Source of the DNA: Candidatus Vallotiella hemipterorum
GTDB taxonomy: Bacteria; Pseudomonadota; Gammaproteobacteria; Burkholderiales; Burkholderiaceae
Reading direction: 5' to 3'
DNA: 64,000 bases
Assembly (NCBI RefSeq): GCF_910593725.1
Contig: NZ_OU343031.1
Coordinates: 868,001 to 932,000 of the forward strand
Position numbers and translations under genes: made by a program. Shown piece by piece: positions 42,205 to 51,879 of the stretch. The notes under the pieces are model-generated. The model worked only from the letters and a program-made list of their open reading frames with translations. It ran no database searches and was not told where the DNA came from. The stretch's first letter is position 1; each line of letters starts with the position of its first letter.

Positions 42205-43947
42205 ATGCAAGACTTTCTTGCCCCGATTCGGCCGATGGTGCCATTGATAACTGTTCCACGCAGAAGCGAGGACAATATACCATCATGCTCATTCACGCCT
42301 CCACCGACAGTACTCATACAGTTTATATTGATATTCTCTCTTATATGGTTCCTGCAATTAAACTGGCGCCATCTAATCCCGAGCGACGAGGGACGATACG
42401 CAGAAATGGCGCGAGAGATGCTTGTCACTGGCGATTGGATCACGCCCCGTTACAATGGCTATAAATACTTTGAGAAGCCACCGTTGCAAACCTGGTTTAA
42501 CGCCGTGACGTTCGCTTTATTCGGCGTAGGCGATTGGCAAGCGAGATTTTACACGGCGCTATGTGGTTTTGCTGGCATCTTATTAGTAGGATACACTGGC
42601 CTACGAGTTCTTAATCAGTCTGCCGGTCTGATGGCGGCACTGGTGCTGGCTTCATCGCCATATTGGAATCTAATTAGCCACCTGAACGTACTCGATACAG
42701 GCCTAGCATTTTGGATGGAATTGACACTGTGCTCATTACTTTTAGCACAACGGGTAGACTTACCGGAGCACCTAAGACGTAGATGGATGTGGCTGTGCTG
42801 GGCCTCTATGGCGCTAGCAGTTTTATCTAAGGGTTTAATTGGGCTGATCCTACCGGGTGCATCGCTGGTAATTTACACTGTAGTGGCTCGCGATTGGGCG
42901 GTCTGGAAACGACTTCACTCGGTTAGCGGTGCTCTGATATTTTTAGGAATTGTGCTGCCATGGTTTGTCCTAGTGCAACTTAAAAATCCAGAGTTCTTTT
43001 ATTATTTTTTTATTATCCAGCAGTTCGAGCGCTACCTGACACCAGCACAAAACCGACCCGGGCCATTCTATTATTTTGTAGGTGTGATGCTGGTTGGTTT
43101 CTTACCTTGGGCTTCAGTTGCAGCACAGAGCATACGCCAAGGATGGCGCATACCACATCAACAAAACGGCTTCGCGCCAGTTATATTATTACTAGTATGG
43201 TCTATATTCATTTTTCTATTTTTTAGCGCATCTCATTCAAAGCTCACTTCCTATACGTTACCCGTGGCGCCGGCGCTAGCCTTGGTAATCGGCCTATACT
43301 TACCAAGAGTTACCCGTGAGCAATGGCAGCGGCACTTACTTGGCTATATGTTATTTTTAACGATAGCCTCTATAGTGGCGTACTTAGCGTTAGTGAATCG
43401 CGGGGACGTTCAGACACCTAATGCACTGTATCTCGAATTCGTTATCTGGGTCGAGATTGCTATTGGCGTTAGCTTTGCCCTAACGCTTATAGCCTTATGG
43501 CTTCTACGCCTACGTACGGATCCAGCTATGAGCATAGTTGTGTTCGGAATTGGCTGGTTCCTGCTCGGCGCTATTGGAGGTAATGGCCACGAGGTATTCG
43601 GACGACAAAGCAGTGGTGCCTTACTTGCACCAGCGATCCAGGCCGAGCTAGCGAAGCTTCCACCTGACACGCCATTCTACTCAGTGAATATGCTCGACCA
43701 TACACTTCCATTTTATGTCCGTCACGTGACTATCATGGTCCAGAATGCTGATGAGCTACAGTTTGGCGCAATGCTTGAGAAAACTAAGTGGATTCCAACA
43801 ATTAATCAGTGGCGCGCACAGTGGCGAGGGCCGGGGGCAGCACTAGCACTATTACCATCAATACTGTATGGTCAGCTGGCCTCGGCCGGCATGCCTATGA
43901 AAGTAATTGCATGCGATGCCCGCCGCGTTATCGTCACTAAACCTTGA
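42205..43947 (+). CDS. arnT: Undecaprenyl-phosphate Ara4N transferase ArnT-like glycosyltransferase
   Basis: Integral inner-membrane GT83 enzyme that moves 4-amino-4-deoxy-L-arabinose from undecaprenyl phosphate to lipid A, lowering negative surface charge and giving polymyxin resistance. 580 residues with about a dozen hydrophobic helices. The periplasmic catalytic motif HLIPSDEGRYAEMAREM near residue 60 and YFEKPPLQTW are typical. A later ATG (42235) is an alternative start. It heads the Ara4N cluster; the gap to arnB contains a probable decayed SMR gene. Confidence 0.92.
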   Translation: MQDFLAPIRPMVPLITVPRRSEDNIPSCSFTPPPTVLIQFILIFSLIWFLQLNWRHLIPSDEGRYAEMAREMLVTGDWITPRYNGYKYFEKPPLQTWFNAVTFALFGVGDWQARFYTALCGFAGILLVGYTGLRVLNQSAGLMAALVLASSPYWNLISHLNVLDTGLAFWMELTLCSLLLAQRVDLPEHLRRRWMWLCWASMALAVLSKGLIGLILPGASLVIYTVVARDWAVWKRLHSVSGALIFLGIVLPWFVLVQLKNPEFFYYFFIIQQFERYLTPAQNRPGPFYYFVGVMLVGFLPWASVAAQSIRQGWRIPHQQNGFAPVILLLVWSIFIFLFFSASHSKLTSYTLPVAPALALVIGLYLPRVTREQWQRHLLGYMLFLTIASIVAYLALVNRGDVQTPNALYLEFVIWVEIAIGVSFALTLIALWLLRLRTDPAMSIVVFGIGWFLLGAIGGNGHEVFGRQSSGALLAPAIQAELAKLPPDTPFYSVNMLDHTLPFYVRHVTIMVQNADELQFGAMLEKTKWIPTINQWRAQWRGPGAALALLPSILYGQLASAGMPMKVIACDARRVIVTKP

Positions 43948-44057
43948 CTGTACAACGTACTTCCAGGTATGGATCTAGTTTCTACTGCGCACCTTTTCCC
44001 AGAATGATCTTCAACATTAGTGAACAGTTACTGATTATGAATAGATTTTCGTGCTAT

Positions 44058-44259
44058 ATCATTGGTGTCATGCCTTAGATCTTCTGGATTTCGTGCATGA
44101 ATATGTTCATTACTCATCTAATATTGTCGCTTGTCTATGCAGTTAATGCGGGTAGAGTATCCTAGATGTTTATCTAATGACGCTATTTTAGCAGGGTATC
44201 TTGCTAGCATTAGCCGCACTCCGATCGGCCTGGTTGTTCTAGTATGCAGTTAGGTATCC
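44058..44259 (+). pseudogene. Probable remnant of an SMR-family transporter (ArnE/ArnF-like)
   Basis: Between arnT and arnB a plus-strand frame reads IIGVMP*IFWISCMN, then ITHLILSLVYAVNAG, and further on RTPIGLVVLVCS*V. This resembles the second half of a small multidrug resistance protein (W-I-x-x-L-S..., YPMLSxxYVVNA, IGIxxIxxGVYL) but has several stops. ArnE/ArnF are SMR proteins that flip undecaprenyl-phosphate-Ara4N, so the location fits. The match is by eye to a hydrophobic family, and chance similarity is possible. Confidence 0.45.
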
Positions 44260-44290
44260 AGCTTTTTCAGAGAACCGGAGCAGACGAACC

Positions 44291-45442
44291 ATGAGCACAA
44301 CTTCCTTGCCTTTTTTGCCGTTTGTTCGACCTTACGTCGACGAGGAAACAATTGCTGGCGTCATTAATGTACTGCGTAGTGGCTGGATTACTACTGGCCC
44401 GCAAAATGCCCGCTTCGAAGCTGCGCTGTCCGAGTACTGCGGCCACCGGCCAGTGCGAGCTTTTAATTCAGGCACCTGCACAATAGAGATTGCGCTGCGC
44501 ATTGCTGGTATTGGACCTGGAGACGAAGTGATAACCACACCGCTATCATGGGTATCTTCCAGCAATATGATCTGCGAAGTTGGCGCAACTCCAGTATTCG
44601 TTGATATTAACCCGGTTACTAGAAATCTAGATCTAGATAAACTCGAGTCAGCTATCACGTCTCGCTCTCGCGCTATTATACCAGTGTATTTAGCTGGGAT
44701 GCCGATGGATCTAGATCGGCTTTATGCACTTGCGCGTACCTATCAGTTACGCTTGATCGAGGACGCCGCCCAGGCGCTCGGCTCAAGCTGGAACGGCCAG
44801 CGCGTTGGCGAACGTGGCGACTTCGTATCATTTAGCTTCCATGCAAATAAGAATATTACATCGATCGAGGGTGGTGCGCTGATAATGAATCATGATCATG
44901 AAGCGCAGCTCGCTCAAAAGTACCGTCTTCAGGGTATAACTCGAACTGGTTTCGATGGAATGGAATGCGACCTACTCGGAGGTAAGTACAATTTAACAGA
45001 TGTTGCTGCGCGCGTCGGGTTGGGCTCGCTCGCTCGGCTAGATGAAATTACAGCACAGAGGCGTAAGCTAGCGCGCGCATATTTTACGTATTTCTCAGGC
45101 GGCGCGGCTATAGCAGGTGGTATTGAGTTGCCTCCTAAAGATTTTATAAATTCCAACTGGCATATGTTTCAGATCGTTCTGCCATTAGAGCGGATTAGGA
45201 TAAAACGCGCTAATTTCATGGCGCAGATGAAAGAGCGTGGTATCGGAACCGGCGTGCACTATCTACCTATTCATCTGTTTAAACTATACCAGGAACGCGG
45301 CTTCAAGCTGGGTATGTTTCCACATGCGGAACGTATTGGGCGAGCTATAGTAACGCTTCCGCTATTCCCTCAAATGACAATAGATGATGTATCGCGTGTT
45401 GTTCAGGCTGTTAATGAGATTATTCACCATCACCAACAATGA
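44291..45442 (+). CDS. arnB: UDP-Ara4O aminotransferase
   Basis: DegT/DnrJ/EryC1/StrS-family PLP enzyme that aminates UDP-4-keto-arabinose to UDP-Ara4N. 383 residues. The N-terminus FLPFVRPYVDEETIAGVINVLRSGWITTGP is characteristic; the PLP lysine is K187 in FSFHANKNITSIEGG. ATG start behind CGGAG at about 10 bases. Its stop overlaps the arnC start (ATGA), so the two are translationally coupled. Confidence 0.96.
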   Translation: MSTTSLPFLPFVRPYVDEETIAGVINVLRSGWITTGPQNARFEAALSEYCGHRPVRAFNSGTCTIEIALRIAGIGPGDEVITTPLSWVSSSNMICEVGATPVFVDINPVTRNLDLDKLESAITSRSRAIIPVYLAGMPMDLDRLYALARTYQLRLIEDAAQALGSSWNGQRVGERGDFVSFSFHANKNITSIEGGALIMNHDHEAQLAQKYRLQGITRTGFDGMECDLLGGKYNLTDVAARVGLGSLARLDEITAQRRKLARAYFTYFSGGAAIAGGIELPPKDFINSNWHMFQIVLPLERIRIKRANFMAQMKERGIGTGVHYLPIHLFKLYQERGFKLGMFPHAERIGRAIVTLPLFPQMTIDDVSRVVQAVNEIIHHHQQ

Positions 45443-46431
45443 ATAAGCCAGAGCTGTCCGTTGCGATCCCCGTCTATAACGAGGAAGCGGGTCTAATAGA
45501 GCTGTTCTCTCGGCTCTATCCAGCACTTGACGCGCTAGAATTGACCTATGAAGTAATATTTATCAACGATGGTAGCTATGATCGTTCAGCTGAGATGCTC
45601 GAAGAGCAGTATTATATCCGTCCGGATACTACTCGTATTGTACTGCTGAATGGTAATTACGGGCAACATATGGCTATTCTCGCCGGATTTGAACAGTCTC
45701 GCGGAAACATTGTAATTACACTCGATGCTGACCTGCAGAATCCACCAGAGGAAATTGGTAAATTAGTGACAAAGATGCGGGAGAACCACGATTACGTTGG
45801 GACAATTCGTTTACATCGGCACGATAGCCTATTTCGACGCAAAGCGTCCGCCGCTATGAACCGGATTCGTGAACGCATAACACATATCCGGATGGGTGAT
45901 CAAGGTTGCATGCTACGAGCATATAGCCGCCGTATCATTGACACGATTAACCTGTGTGGCGAGGTTGATACATTTATCCCTGCCTTAGCCTATACCCTCG
46001 CATACAATCCAATCGAGATTGAGGTATTGCATGAGGAGCGTTTCGCTGGAGAATCAAAGTATTCACTGTATGGCTTAATCCGATTAAACTTTAATTTGAT
46101 CACTGGCTTCTCATTGGTACCGCTACAATGGCTATCGTTTATTGGCGTAATCCTATCCAGTGGATCCGCTATACTATTTATGCTGCTGCTAGTTCGCCGA
46201 TTTATCATCGGTGCAGAGGTCCATGTCGTATTCACGCTGTTCGCAATTACATTCTTCCTGCTTGGCATAATTATTTTCTCACTCGGCTTACTCGGTGAAT
46301 ATATCGGTCGAATCTACCAGCAAGTGCGTGCTCGCCCACGCTATTTAGTTCGGGCGGTGATACAGAAATACGAAAGCAACGTATCAGCATATACAGCTAG
46401 AACCGACTGTGTAGCACCGCAGTTAGACTAA
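45439..46431 (+). CDS. arnC: Undecaprenyl-phosphate Ara4FN transferase
   Basis: GT2-family enzyme that attaches formyl-Ara4N to undecaprenyl phosphate on the cytoplasmic side of the inner membrane. 330 residues: an N-terminal GT-A domain (LSVAIPVYNEEAGL, TLDADLQNPPEEI with the Asp metal site) and two C-terminal membrane helices (about residues 230-255 and 265-292). Start codon overlaps the arnB stop by 4 bases. Confidence 0.96.
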   Translation: MNKPELSVAIPVYNEEAGLIELFSRLYPALDALELTYEVIFINDGSYDRSAEMLEEQYYIRPDTTRIVLLNGNYGQHMAILAGFEQSRGNIVITLDADLQNPPEEIGKLVTKMRENHDYVGTIRLHRHDSLFRRKASAAMNRIRERITHIRMGDQGCMLRAYSRRIIDTINLCGEVDTFIPALAYTLAYNPIEIEVLHEERFAGESKYSLYGLIRLNFNLITGFSLVPLQWLSFIGVILSSGSAILFMLLLVRRFIIGAEVHVVFTLFAITFFLLGIIIFSLGLLGEYIGRIYQQVRARPRYLVRAVIQKYESNVSAYTARTDCVAPQLD

Positions 46432-46478
46432 CATATCGTACGTGGTCGGCAAGCAAACGGCCCATAGAAATATTGTCG

Positions 46479-47417
46479 ATGAACGCCCGAGCCGTTGTTT
46501 TTGCCTATCACAATATCGGTGTCCGCTGTCTACACGTCTTGCTTGCACGCGACGTAGACGTCGCGCTTGTCATTACTCACCAAGATAATCCGAAGGAGAG
46601 TATCTGGTTTGAAAGCGTAGCGGCAGTCGCGGCCGACTATGGATTGCCGACGATTACGCTCGCCCATCCGCCTGAACAGGAGTTAATCGAAATTATACGA
46701 GTAGCACAACCGGATTTTTTGTTTTCGTTTTACTATCGACATATGCTGCCAGCTGAATTGCTCTCGTTAGCACCTCGGGGTGCATTTAATTTACATGGCT
46801 CGCTCTTGCCGAAGTACCGCGGTCGCGCGCCGACAAACTGGGCTGTACTTAACGGCGAAACTGAGACCGGCTCCACTCTGCACGAGATGACCGCTAAGCC
46901 AGACGCTGGGGCGATTGTTGCGCAGACACTAGTTCCAATTCTGCCAGATGATACCGCGTACCAGGTATTTAATAAAGTAACACTGTCAGCTGAACAGACA
47001 CTGTGGCAGGCGTTACCAGCCCTACTCGCTAATAACGCTCCGCGCATGTTAAATGATCTATCTCTAGGTAGCTATTTTGGGAAGCGCAAGCCTGAAGATG
47101 GACGCATCGATTGGAGCCTGCCCGCACAACAAGTTTACAATCTAGTGCGCGCAGTAGCACCTCCATATCCAGGTGCGTTTACCGATATCCGTAGTGAACG
47201 TTTCATCGTTGCTTTAGCCCGGCTTATGCGACATGATAGAGATAGTACTATTCCACTTCCAATCGGCTTACAAGTTTTTAATAATATGATATTAGGTGTA
47301 TGCGGCGACGGTCGAGCCCTGGCTATCCGAGAACTGCGCCATATCTACCAAGATGCCGTAAATCTTACTCCTGTCGAGCGAGTAATCGATGCGTCAATGT
47401 TTTTACGCCTTATTTAA
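46479..47417 (+). CDS. arnA: UDP-Ara4N formyltransferase (separate ArnA N-terminal domain)
   Basis: Transfers formyl from 10-formyl-THF to UDP-Ara4N. In E. coli this is the N-terminal half of the two-domain ArnA; here it is its own gene, as in Burkholderia. 312 residues from the ATG chosen; the frame is open to a TTG two codons upstream. The catalytic triad is intact: N104 and H106 in NLHGSLLPKYRGR, and D142 in KPDAGAI. It ends 14 bases before the decarboxylase gene. Confidence 0.94.
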   Translation: MNARAVVFAYHNIGVRCLHVLLARDVDVALVITHQDNPKESIWFESVAAVAADYGLPTITLAHPPEQELIEIIRVAQPDFLFSFYYRHMLPAELLSLAPRGAFNLHGSLLPKYRGRAPTNWAVLNGETETGSTLHEMTAKPDAGAIVAQTLVPILPDDTAYQVFNKVTLSAEQTLWQALPALLANNAPRMLNDLSLGSYFGKRKPEDGRIDWSLPAQQVYNLVRAVAPPYPGAFTDIRSERFIVALARLMRHDRDSTIPLPIGLQVFNNMILGVCGDGRALAIRELRHIYQDAVNLTPVERVIDASMFLRLI

Positions 47418-47431
47418 TCCTAATTGAATTT

Positions 47432-48478
47432 ATGAAAAAGGTATTAATTTTAGGCATCAACGGCTTTATCGGCCATCATTTATCCAAGCGTATCCTCGAA
47501 ACTACTGACTGGGAAGTTTACGGGATAGACATAAAAATGGATCGTTTAAGCGGACTAATACATCATCGACGAATGCACTTCTTCGAAGGTGATATTACGA
47601 TTAACAAGGAATGGATCGAGTATCACATTAGAAAATGTGGAGTAATCTTACCATTGGTCGCAATCGCTACTCCGGCTACTTATGTAAAGCATCCGCTGCG
47701 CGTTTTCGAGCTTGATTTTGAGGCAAACATACCGATTGTTCGCTTAGCAGTCAAATATTGTAAACACCTAGTTTTTCCATCTACTTCCGAAGTGTATGGT
47801 ATGTGCGTCGACAGCGAGTTCGATCCAGAAACCTCACCGTTAATTTATGGACCAATCAATAAACCACGCTGGATTTACGCATGCTTAAAGCAGTTGATGG
47901 ATCGCGTGATTTGGGGCTACGGCATGGAAGGTCTAAATTTCACGCTATTTCGCCCCTTTAACTGGATAGGATCGGGACTGGATACAATCTTCTCCTCAGA
48001 GAAAGGCGCATCGCGCGTAGTTATACAATTCCTTAGCCATATCATACGAGGCGAAAATATTTATTTAGTCGATGGAGGCTCGCAAAAACGTACATTCACC
48101 GACATTGATGATGGCATTTCGGCACTAGTGCGGATCATCGAGAATCCGGTTGGTATAGCTAGCAGAAAAATTTATAACATAGGAAATCCAGATAATAATT
48201 TCTCGATATTTGAGCTGGCTAACAAAATGCTAGCGCTAGCAGCCGAGTACCCTGAGTATGCGCATGCTGCAAAAAAAGTAAAACTAATAAAAACTACATC
48301 TAATGATTATTACGGTAATGGTTACCAGGACATGCGGAACCGTATGCCGAAGATCAATAATACAAAGCAAAATTTGGGCTGGTCTCCAACGCTATCAATA
48401 GATGACTCACTACGTAAAATTTTTAATGCATACCGCTCACAGGCTACCAAAATACGCGAACCAATCAACCCAGAGTAA
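47432..48478 (+). CDS. arnA: UDP-glucuronate oxidative decarboxylase (separate ArnA C-terminal domain)
   Basis: Extended SDR enzyme converting UDP-glucuronic acid to UDP-4-keto-pentose for ArnB. 348 residues; I start at ATG 47432 (MKKVLILGINGFIG), although the frame is open to 47300 inside the preceding gene. NAD-binding G8-x-x-G11-x-x-G14, the active-site Ser in PSTSEVYG, and YxxxK in YACLKQLMDRVIW. It works with the formyltransferase encoded 14 bases upstream. Confidence 0.95.
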   Translation: MKKVLILGINGFIGHHLSKRILETTDWEVYGIDIKMDRLSGLIHHRRMHFFEGDITINKEWIEYHIRKCGVILPLVAIATPATYVKHPLRVFELDFEANIPIVRLAVKYCKHLVFPSTSEVYGMCVDSEFDPETSPLIYGPINKPRWIYACLKQLMDRVIWGYGMEGLNFTLFRPFNWIGSGLDTIFSSEKGASRVVIQFLSHIIRGENIYLVDGGSQKRTFTDIDDGISALVRIIENPVGIASRKIYNIGNPDNNFSIFELANKMLALAAEYPEYAHAAKKVKLIKTTSNDYYGNGYQDMRNRMPKINNTKQNLGWSPTLSIDDSLRKIFNAYRSQATKIREPINPE

Positions 48479-48492
48479 GGTACGCATATATA

Positions 48493-49395
48493 ATGGCTTT
48501 TCTTGTACTTAAGATCGACGTCGATACGCTGGAAGGCACTTATAAAGGCGTTCCAAACCTTGTGCAGATTCTACGAAAAGCTGGCGCTGGAGCTACGTTT
48601 TTGTTTAGTTTAGGCCCAGATCATACTGGCTGGGCATTACGCCGAGTATTTCAGCGTGGATTCTTGAAAAAAGTTTCATATACGTCAGTTCTAAAACACT
48701 ACGGCATTAAAACACTCTCTTACGGCATATTACTTCCTGGACCAGATATCGGCGCGCATGCGGCATCGCAGATGTGCGCCGCTCGCGATTCCGGCTTTGA
48801 GGTAGGCATTCATGCGTGGGACCACGTGTACTGGCAGGATAATGTTCGTACACGTGAGCGTAGATGGACCATTGCTCAAATGGAGAAAAGCTACTCTCGC
48901 TTTGTCGATATATTTGGCGAGGAGCCTCGCACCCATGGGGCAGCAGGTTGGAAGATGAATGAGTGTGCATTTTATCAACTTGATGCGTGGAAAATTCGAT
49001 ATGCATCTGACGGCCGTGGGCATAGCCCATACCGACTTATACTAAACGGCTTACCACTTAATCACGTGCAACTTCCAACAACCTTACCAACATTAGATGA
49101 AGCGCTCCAGCTTAACGGATTACACACTCACAATATCGTTAATTATCTTTTATCACTAACACAAGACGACAGGGTCGACAATGTCTTTACACTACATGCG
49201 GAATTAGAGGGACGGAAGTTCGCCCCTATACTAGAACAGCTACTAGCGGGCTGGCGTGCACAGGGGCATATATTAGTATCAATGGCTGATTATTATACGA
49301 CTCTAAACCTAGGGTTACTACCATCACACCCCATCGAATGGGGCAAGGTATCAGGACGAGTTGGCCGGTTAATTATTCAGCCCACTAAATGTTGA
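48493..49395 (+). CDS. arnD: 4-deoxy-4-formamido-arabinose-phosphoundecaprenol deformylase
   Basis: NodB-type carbohydrate esterase that removes the formyl group after transfer to the lipid carrier, before ArnT acts. 300 residues. The metal site is LKIDVDTLEGT (first Asp) and HAWDHVYWQD (two His). It ends the cluster, 14 bases after the decarboxylase gene. With arnT, arnB, arnC and both arnA parts, every biosynthetic and transfer enzyme is present here; ugd (UDP-glucuronate supply) is not in this window. Confidence 0.95.
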   Translation: MAFLVLKIDVDTLEGTYKGVPNLVQILRKAGAGATFLFSLGPDHTGWALRRVFQRGFLKKVSYTSVLKHYGIKTLSYGILLPGPDIGAHAASQMCAARDSGFEVGIHAWDHVYWQDNVRTRERRWTIAQMEKSYSRFVDIFGEEPRTHGAAGWKMNECAFYQLDAWKIRYASDGRGHSPYRLILNGLPLNHVQLPTTLPTLDEALQLNGLHTHNIVNYLLSLTQDDRVDNVFTLHAELEGRKFAPILEQLLAGWRAQGHILVSMADYYTTLNLGLLPSHPIEWGKVSGRVGRLIIQPTKC

Positions 49396-49396
49396 G

Positions 49397-49424
49397 GAGT
49401 ATAGAAAATGCCTATTCTTTACTC
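49397..49424 (+). terminator. Weak hairpin after arnD
   Basis: GAGTATAGAA pairs with TTCTTTACTC with one mismatch across an 8-base loop, just past the arnD stop. No clear U-tract, so it is only a candidate terminator. Confidence 0.3.
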
Positions 49425-50086
49425 TTAAAGGCAATACAATATACCCCCATAGCGATAGGTTTATTTTACTTATGTAAAAGCATCTAAGCTATAAAAAATT
49501 TTTAATAAGCAGCAACTGTATAACTACTATGTATGTGCTTTTTCTACTATATTTTTACTGCTAGTGATATAACCCGAGAACGCGCTTCATTTTTATGCTT
49601 AATATAGGCAAGTTTTAGTAGAAAGAAGAGGTGTACGATTCGATTAATTCGTGACTACTGCTAGTTTAAGCTTAAAAAGACCCATCTGCGCTGCTCTAGC
49701 ACTAAGTTAGTGGATTCCTCTAAAATATTAGAACTATAAGAGAGAAATAATAGGGTTTGCTATAAAATATAAGAACATACTTAGCACTGCTAAGGTTTTT
49801 ATTTATTATATAAGCAATAATAGTACTTCTATACTACTAAAAAGTAAACGTATAAATAGAGAACTAATAATCAGGTTCTTAAGAAACCAATTAAATCCTT
49901 AGTATCTTTAATGATTATGGGTGGCTCCAGTAGTGGGGGGTGCTTTAATAATACTTAGTATATTAATTATATTTCTACTAAAGTAGAAATATAATATGTT
50001 CTATAGAAAAATTGCGTTGCATAGGAATTAACTTACTCGAAAGTTAAAGTTATCAAAATTTACTAAAGCAAATAAATTATATACTT
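49425..50086. other. AT-rich spacer between convergent arnD and pit
   Basis: No gene recognised. It contains a G6 run (49935-49940) and a 14-bp perfect hairpin (49966-49995). Both flanking genes end here, so this is 3' flank or eroded DNA. Confidence 0.7.
49966..49995. repeat. 14-bp perfect inverted repeat, 2-base loop
   Basis: ATTATATTTCTACT is separated from its reverse complement by AA. It lies about 90 bases downstream of the pit stop on the minus strand, so it could be the pit 3' hairpin, but no U-tract follows. Confidence 0.8.
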
Positions 50087-51097
50087 TTATAGTAGATGTT
50101 TACCTAGCCACCAGCCGGCTGAGGAGAGTGCCGCAGACGCTGGAATCGTCAGAATCCAAGCCCATATAATATTGCTGGCGATACCCCAGCGTACGGCCGA
50201 GAGTTTCTGCGTCGCCCCAACACCAAAAATCGCGCCAGTGATTGTATGCGTCGTTGAGACTGGAATACCAAGCCATGACGCTATAAATAATATAATTGCA
50301 CCACCAGTTTCTGCGCAGAATCCACCCACCGGTTTAAGACGTGTAATGCGCTGTCCCATTGTGCGTACAATCCGCCAGCCGCCAAACAACGTTCCTAATC
50401 CTATTGACATATAACAACCAGCAATTACCCATGCTGGTGGAGCAGAATCAGTAGGGGATGATGCTCCTGTCGCTGTTAGCAGCATCCAAATAATGCCAAT
50501 CGTCTTTTGTGCATCGTTACCCCCGTGTCCTAGGCTATATAGCGATGCAGACACAAGTTGAAACCGTCGAAAATAGCGATCAACGCGGCTGGGCCGTGTC
50601 CGGAAGAAAATCCAGGAGACAAGTAGCATAAAGAGCGACCCCAATACAAAACCAAGTAAAGGAGATAAGAAGATACATGAAATTATCTTTATCAATCCAT
50701 CTACATTTAAAGCATCCCACCCTGATTTAGCAATTGCTGAACCCACCAAACCTCCGATTAGGGCATGCGAGGAACTAGATGGGATCCCGTAATACCAAGT
50801 TATGATGTTCCAGACCATCGCCCCAACCAGCGCTCCGAACACTACATAGTGATCTATAATGCTGGGGTCGATTGTGCCTTTGCCGACGGCGGCCGCTACT
50901 TTTAAATGAAATATAAAGTATGCAACGATATTAAAGCTAGCAGCAAACGCTACAGCCTGGTGAGGCTTGAGCACACCTGTCGATACGACGGTTGCGATTG
51001 AGTTTGCAGCGTCATGGAAGCCATTCATAAAATCAAATATTAACGCGATAGAAACTAGTAGCGTTACTACCCATACAGTAAGTTGAATCGAATGCAT
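50087..51097 (-). CDS. pit: Low-affinity inorganic phosphate transporter (PiT family)
   Basis: Cation-coupled phosphate uptake across the inner membrane. 336 residues, about ten hydrophobic segments, with the two inverted PiT signatures FDFMNGFHDAANSIA near residue 22 and the later SLGHGGNDAQKTIG. ATG start behind CGGAG. It lies 12 bases after the DUF47 gene and is surely co-transcribed with it. Confidence 0.95.
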   Translation of the reverse strand: MHSIQLTVWVVTLLVSIALIFDFMNGFHDAANSIATVVSTGVLKPHQAVAFAASFNIVAYFIFHLKVAAAVGKGTIDPSIIDHYVVFGALVGAMVWNIITWYYGIPSSSSHALIGGLVGSAIAKSGWDALNVDGLIKIISCIFLSPLLGFVLGSLFMLLVSWIFFRTRPSRVDRYFRRFQLVSASLYSLGHGGNDAQKTIGIIWMLLTATGASSPTDSAPPAWVIAGCYMSIGLGTLFGGWRIVRTMGQRITRLKPVGGFCAETGGAIILFIASWLGIPVSTTHTITGAIFGVGATQKLSAVRWGIASNIIWAWILTIPASAALSSAGWWLGKHLL

Positions 51098-51109
51098 CAG
51101 CCGCTCCGT

Positions 51110-51736
51110 CTATGCATTTTCGAGCACAATGCCTGCAATAATATTCGCGACATCCTCGCACTTATCTGTTACCGCCTCAAGCAACTCAAAAATTGCCTTT
51201 AGCTTAATCAATGTTTTAACGTTATCCTCCTCACGAAATAGCTTAGACATCGCCGATCTTAATAATCGATCCGCATCAGACTCGCAACGATCAATCTCTT
51301 CGCAGGCTTTTAAGATCATACTGGCACGTTTCATATCGTGCAGCATAGCCACTGCTGTTTGTACGCGCTCGCAGGTGAGCCGGCAGACACGTGCAAGTTC
51401 ATTTGCTTCGGAGGTAACCACTCGCACATCATATAGCGACACCGTAGTAGCAACATCCTCGATCAAATCAAGAATGTCATCCATTGTTGTGATTAGCTTA
51501 TGAATCTCGTCGCGGTCTAGTGGAGTGATAAAGGTTTTATGTAGCAAATCAATACATTCGTGCGTGAGCTTATCGGCACGTTTTTCATTAGCTTGCACGT
51601 TTTTTTTATGAAACTCCGCATTAGGTAAGTCTTCAATTAACCGCTCAAGTTCGCGACTAGCATCGACCACGCATTTCGCGTGAGCATTAAATATTTCGAA
51701 GAATTTGCCTTCAGTAGGCATAAAGCGTCCGAACAT
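51110..51736 (-). CDS. DUF47 (PhoU-like) partner of the phosphate transporter
   Basis: Helical PhoU-related protein; DUF47 proteins next to pit genes modulate phosphate transport. 208 residues, typical. The N-terminus MFGRFMPTEGKFFEIFNAHA and the acidic helix LTTMDDILDLIEDVATT match the family. The start follows GAGGG. The promoter may use TATAAT about 65 bases upstream, but no clear -35 is seen. Confidence 0.93.
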   Translation of the reverse strand: MFGRFMPTEGKFFEIFNAHAKCVVDASRELERLIEDLPNAEFHKKNVQANEKRADKLTHECIDLLHKTFITPLDRDEIHKLITTMDDILDLIEDVATTVSLYDVRVVTSEANELARVCRLTCERVQTAVAMLHDMKRASMILKACEEIDRCESDADRLLRSAMSKLFREEDNVKTLIKLKAIFELLEAVTDKCEDVANIIAGIVLENA

Positions 51737-51879
51737 GAATCCCTCGGAAGTAATAGGCTCTAATACAAGAGTGCAATATTATATCTAAATGTTGCCAGAC
51801 AGCCTGATACACGTTCTAACAAATAGAATAGCAAGCTTAATTAACTAGCTATATTAATAATTAAAGCTATAAAGCTTAG

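Noticed and set aside
48707-49030. 107-codon ORF antisense to arnD
   Set aside because: arnD is intact with its metal-site motifs; the antisense frame has no family resemblance.
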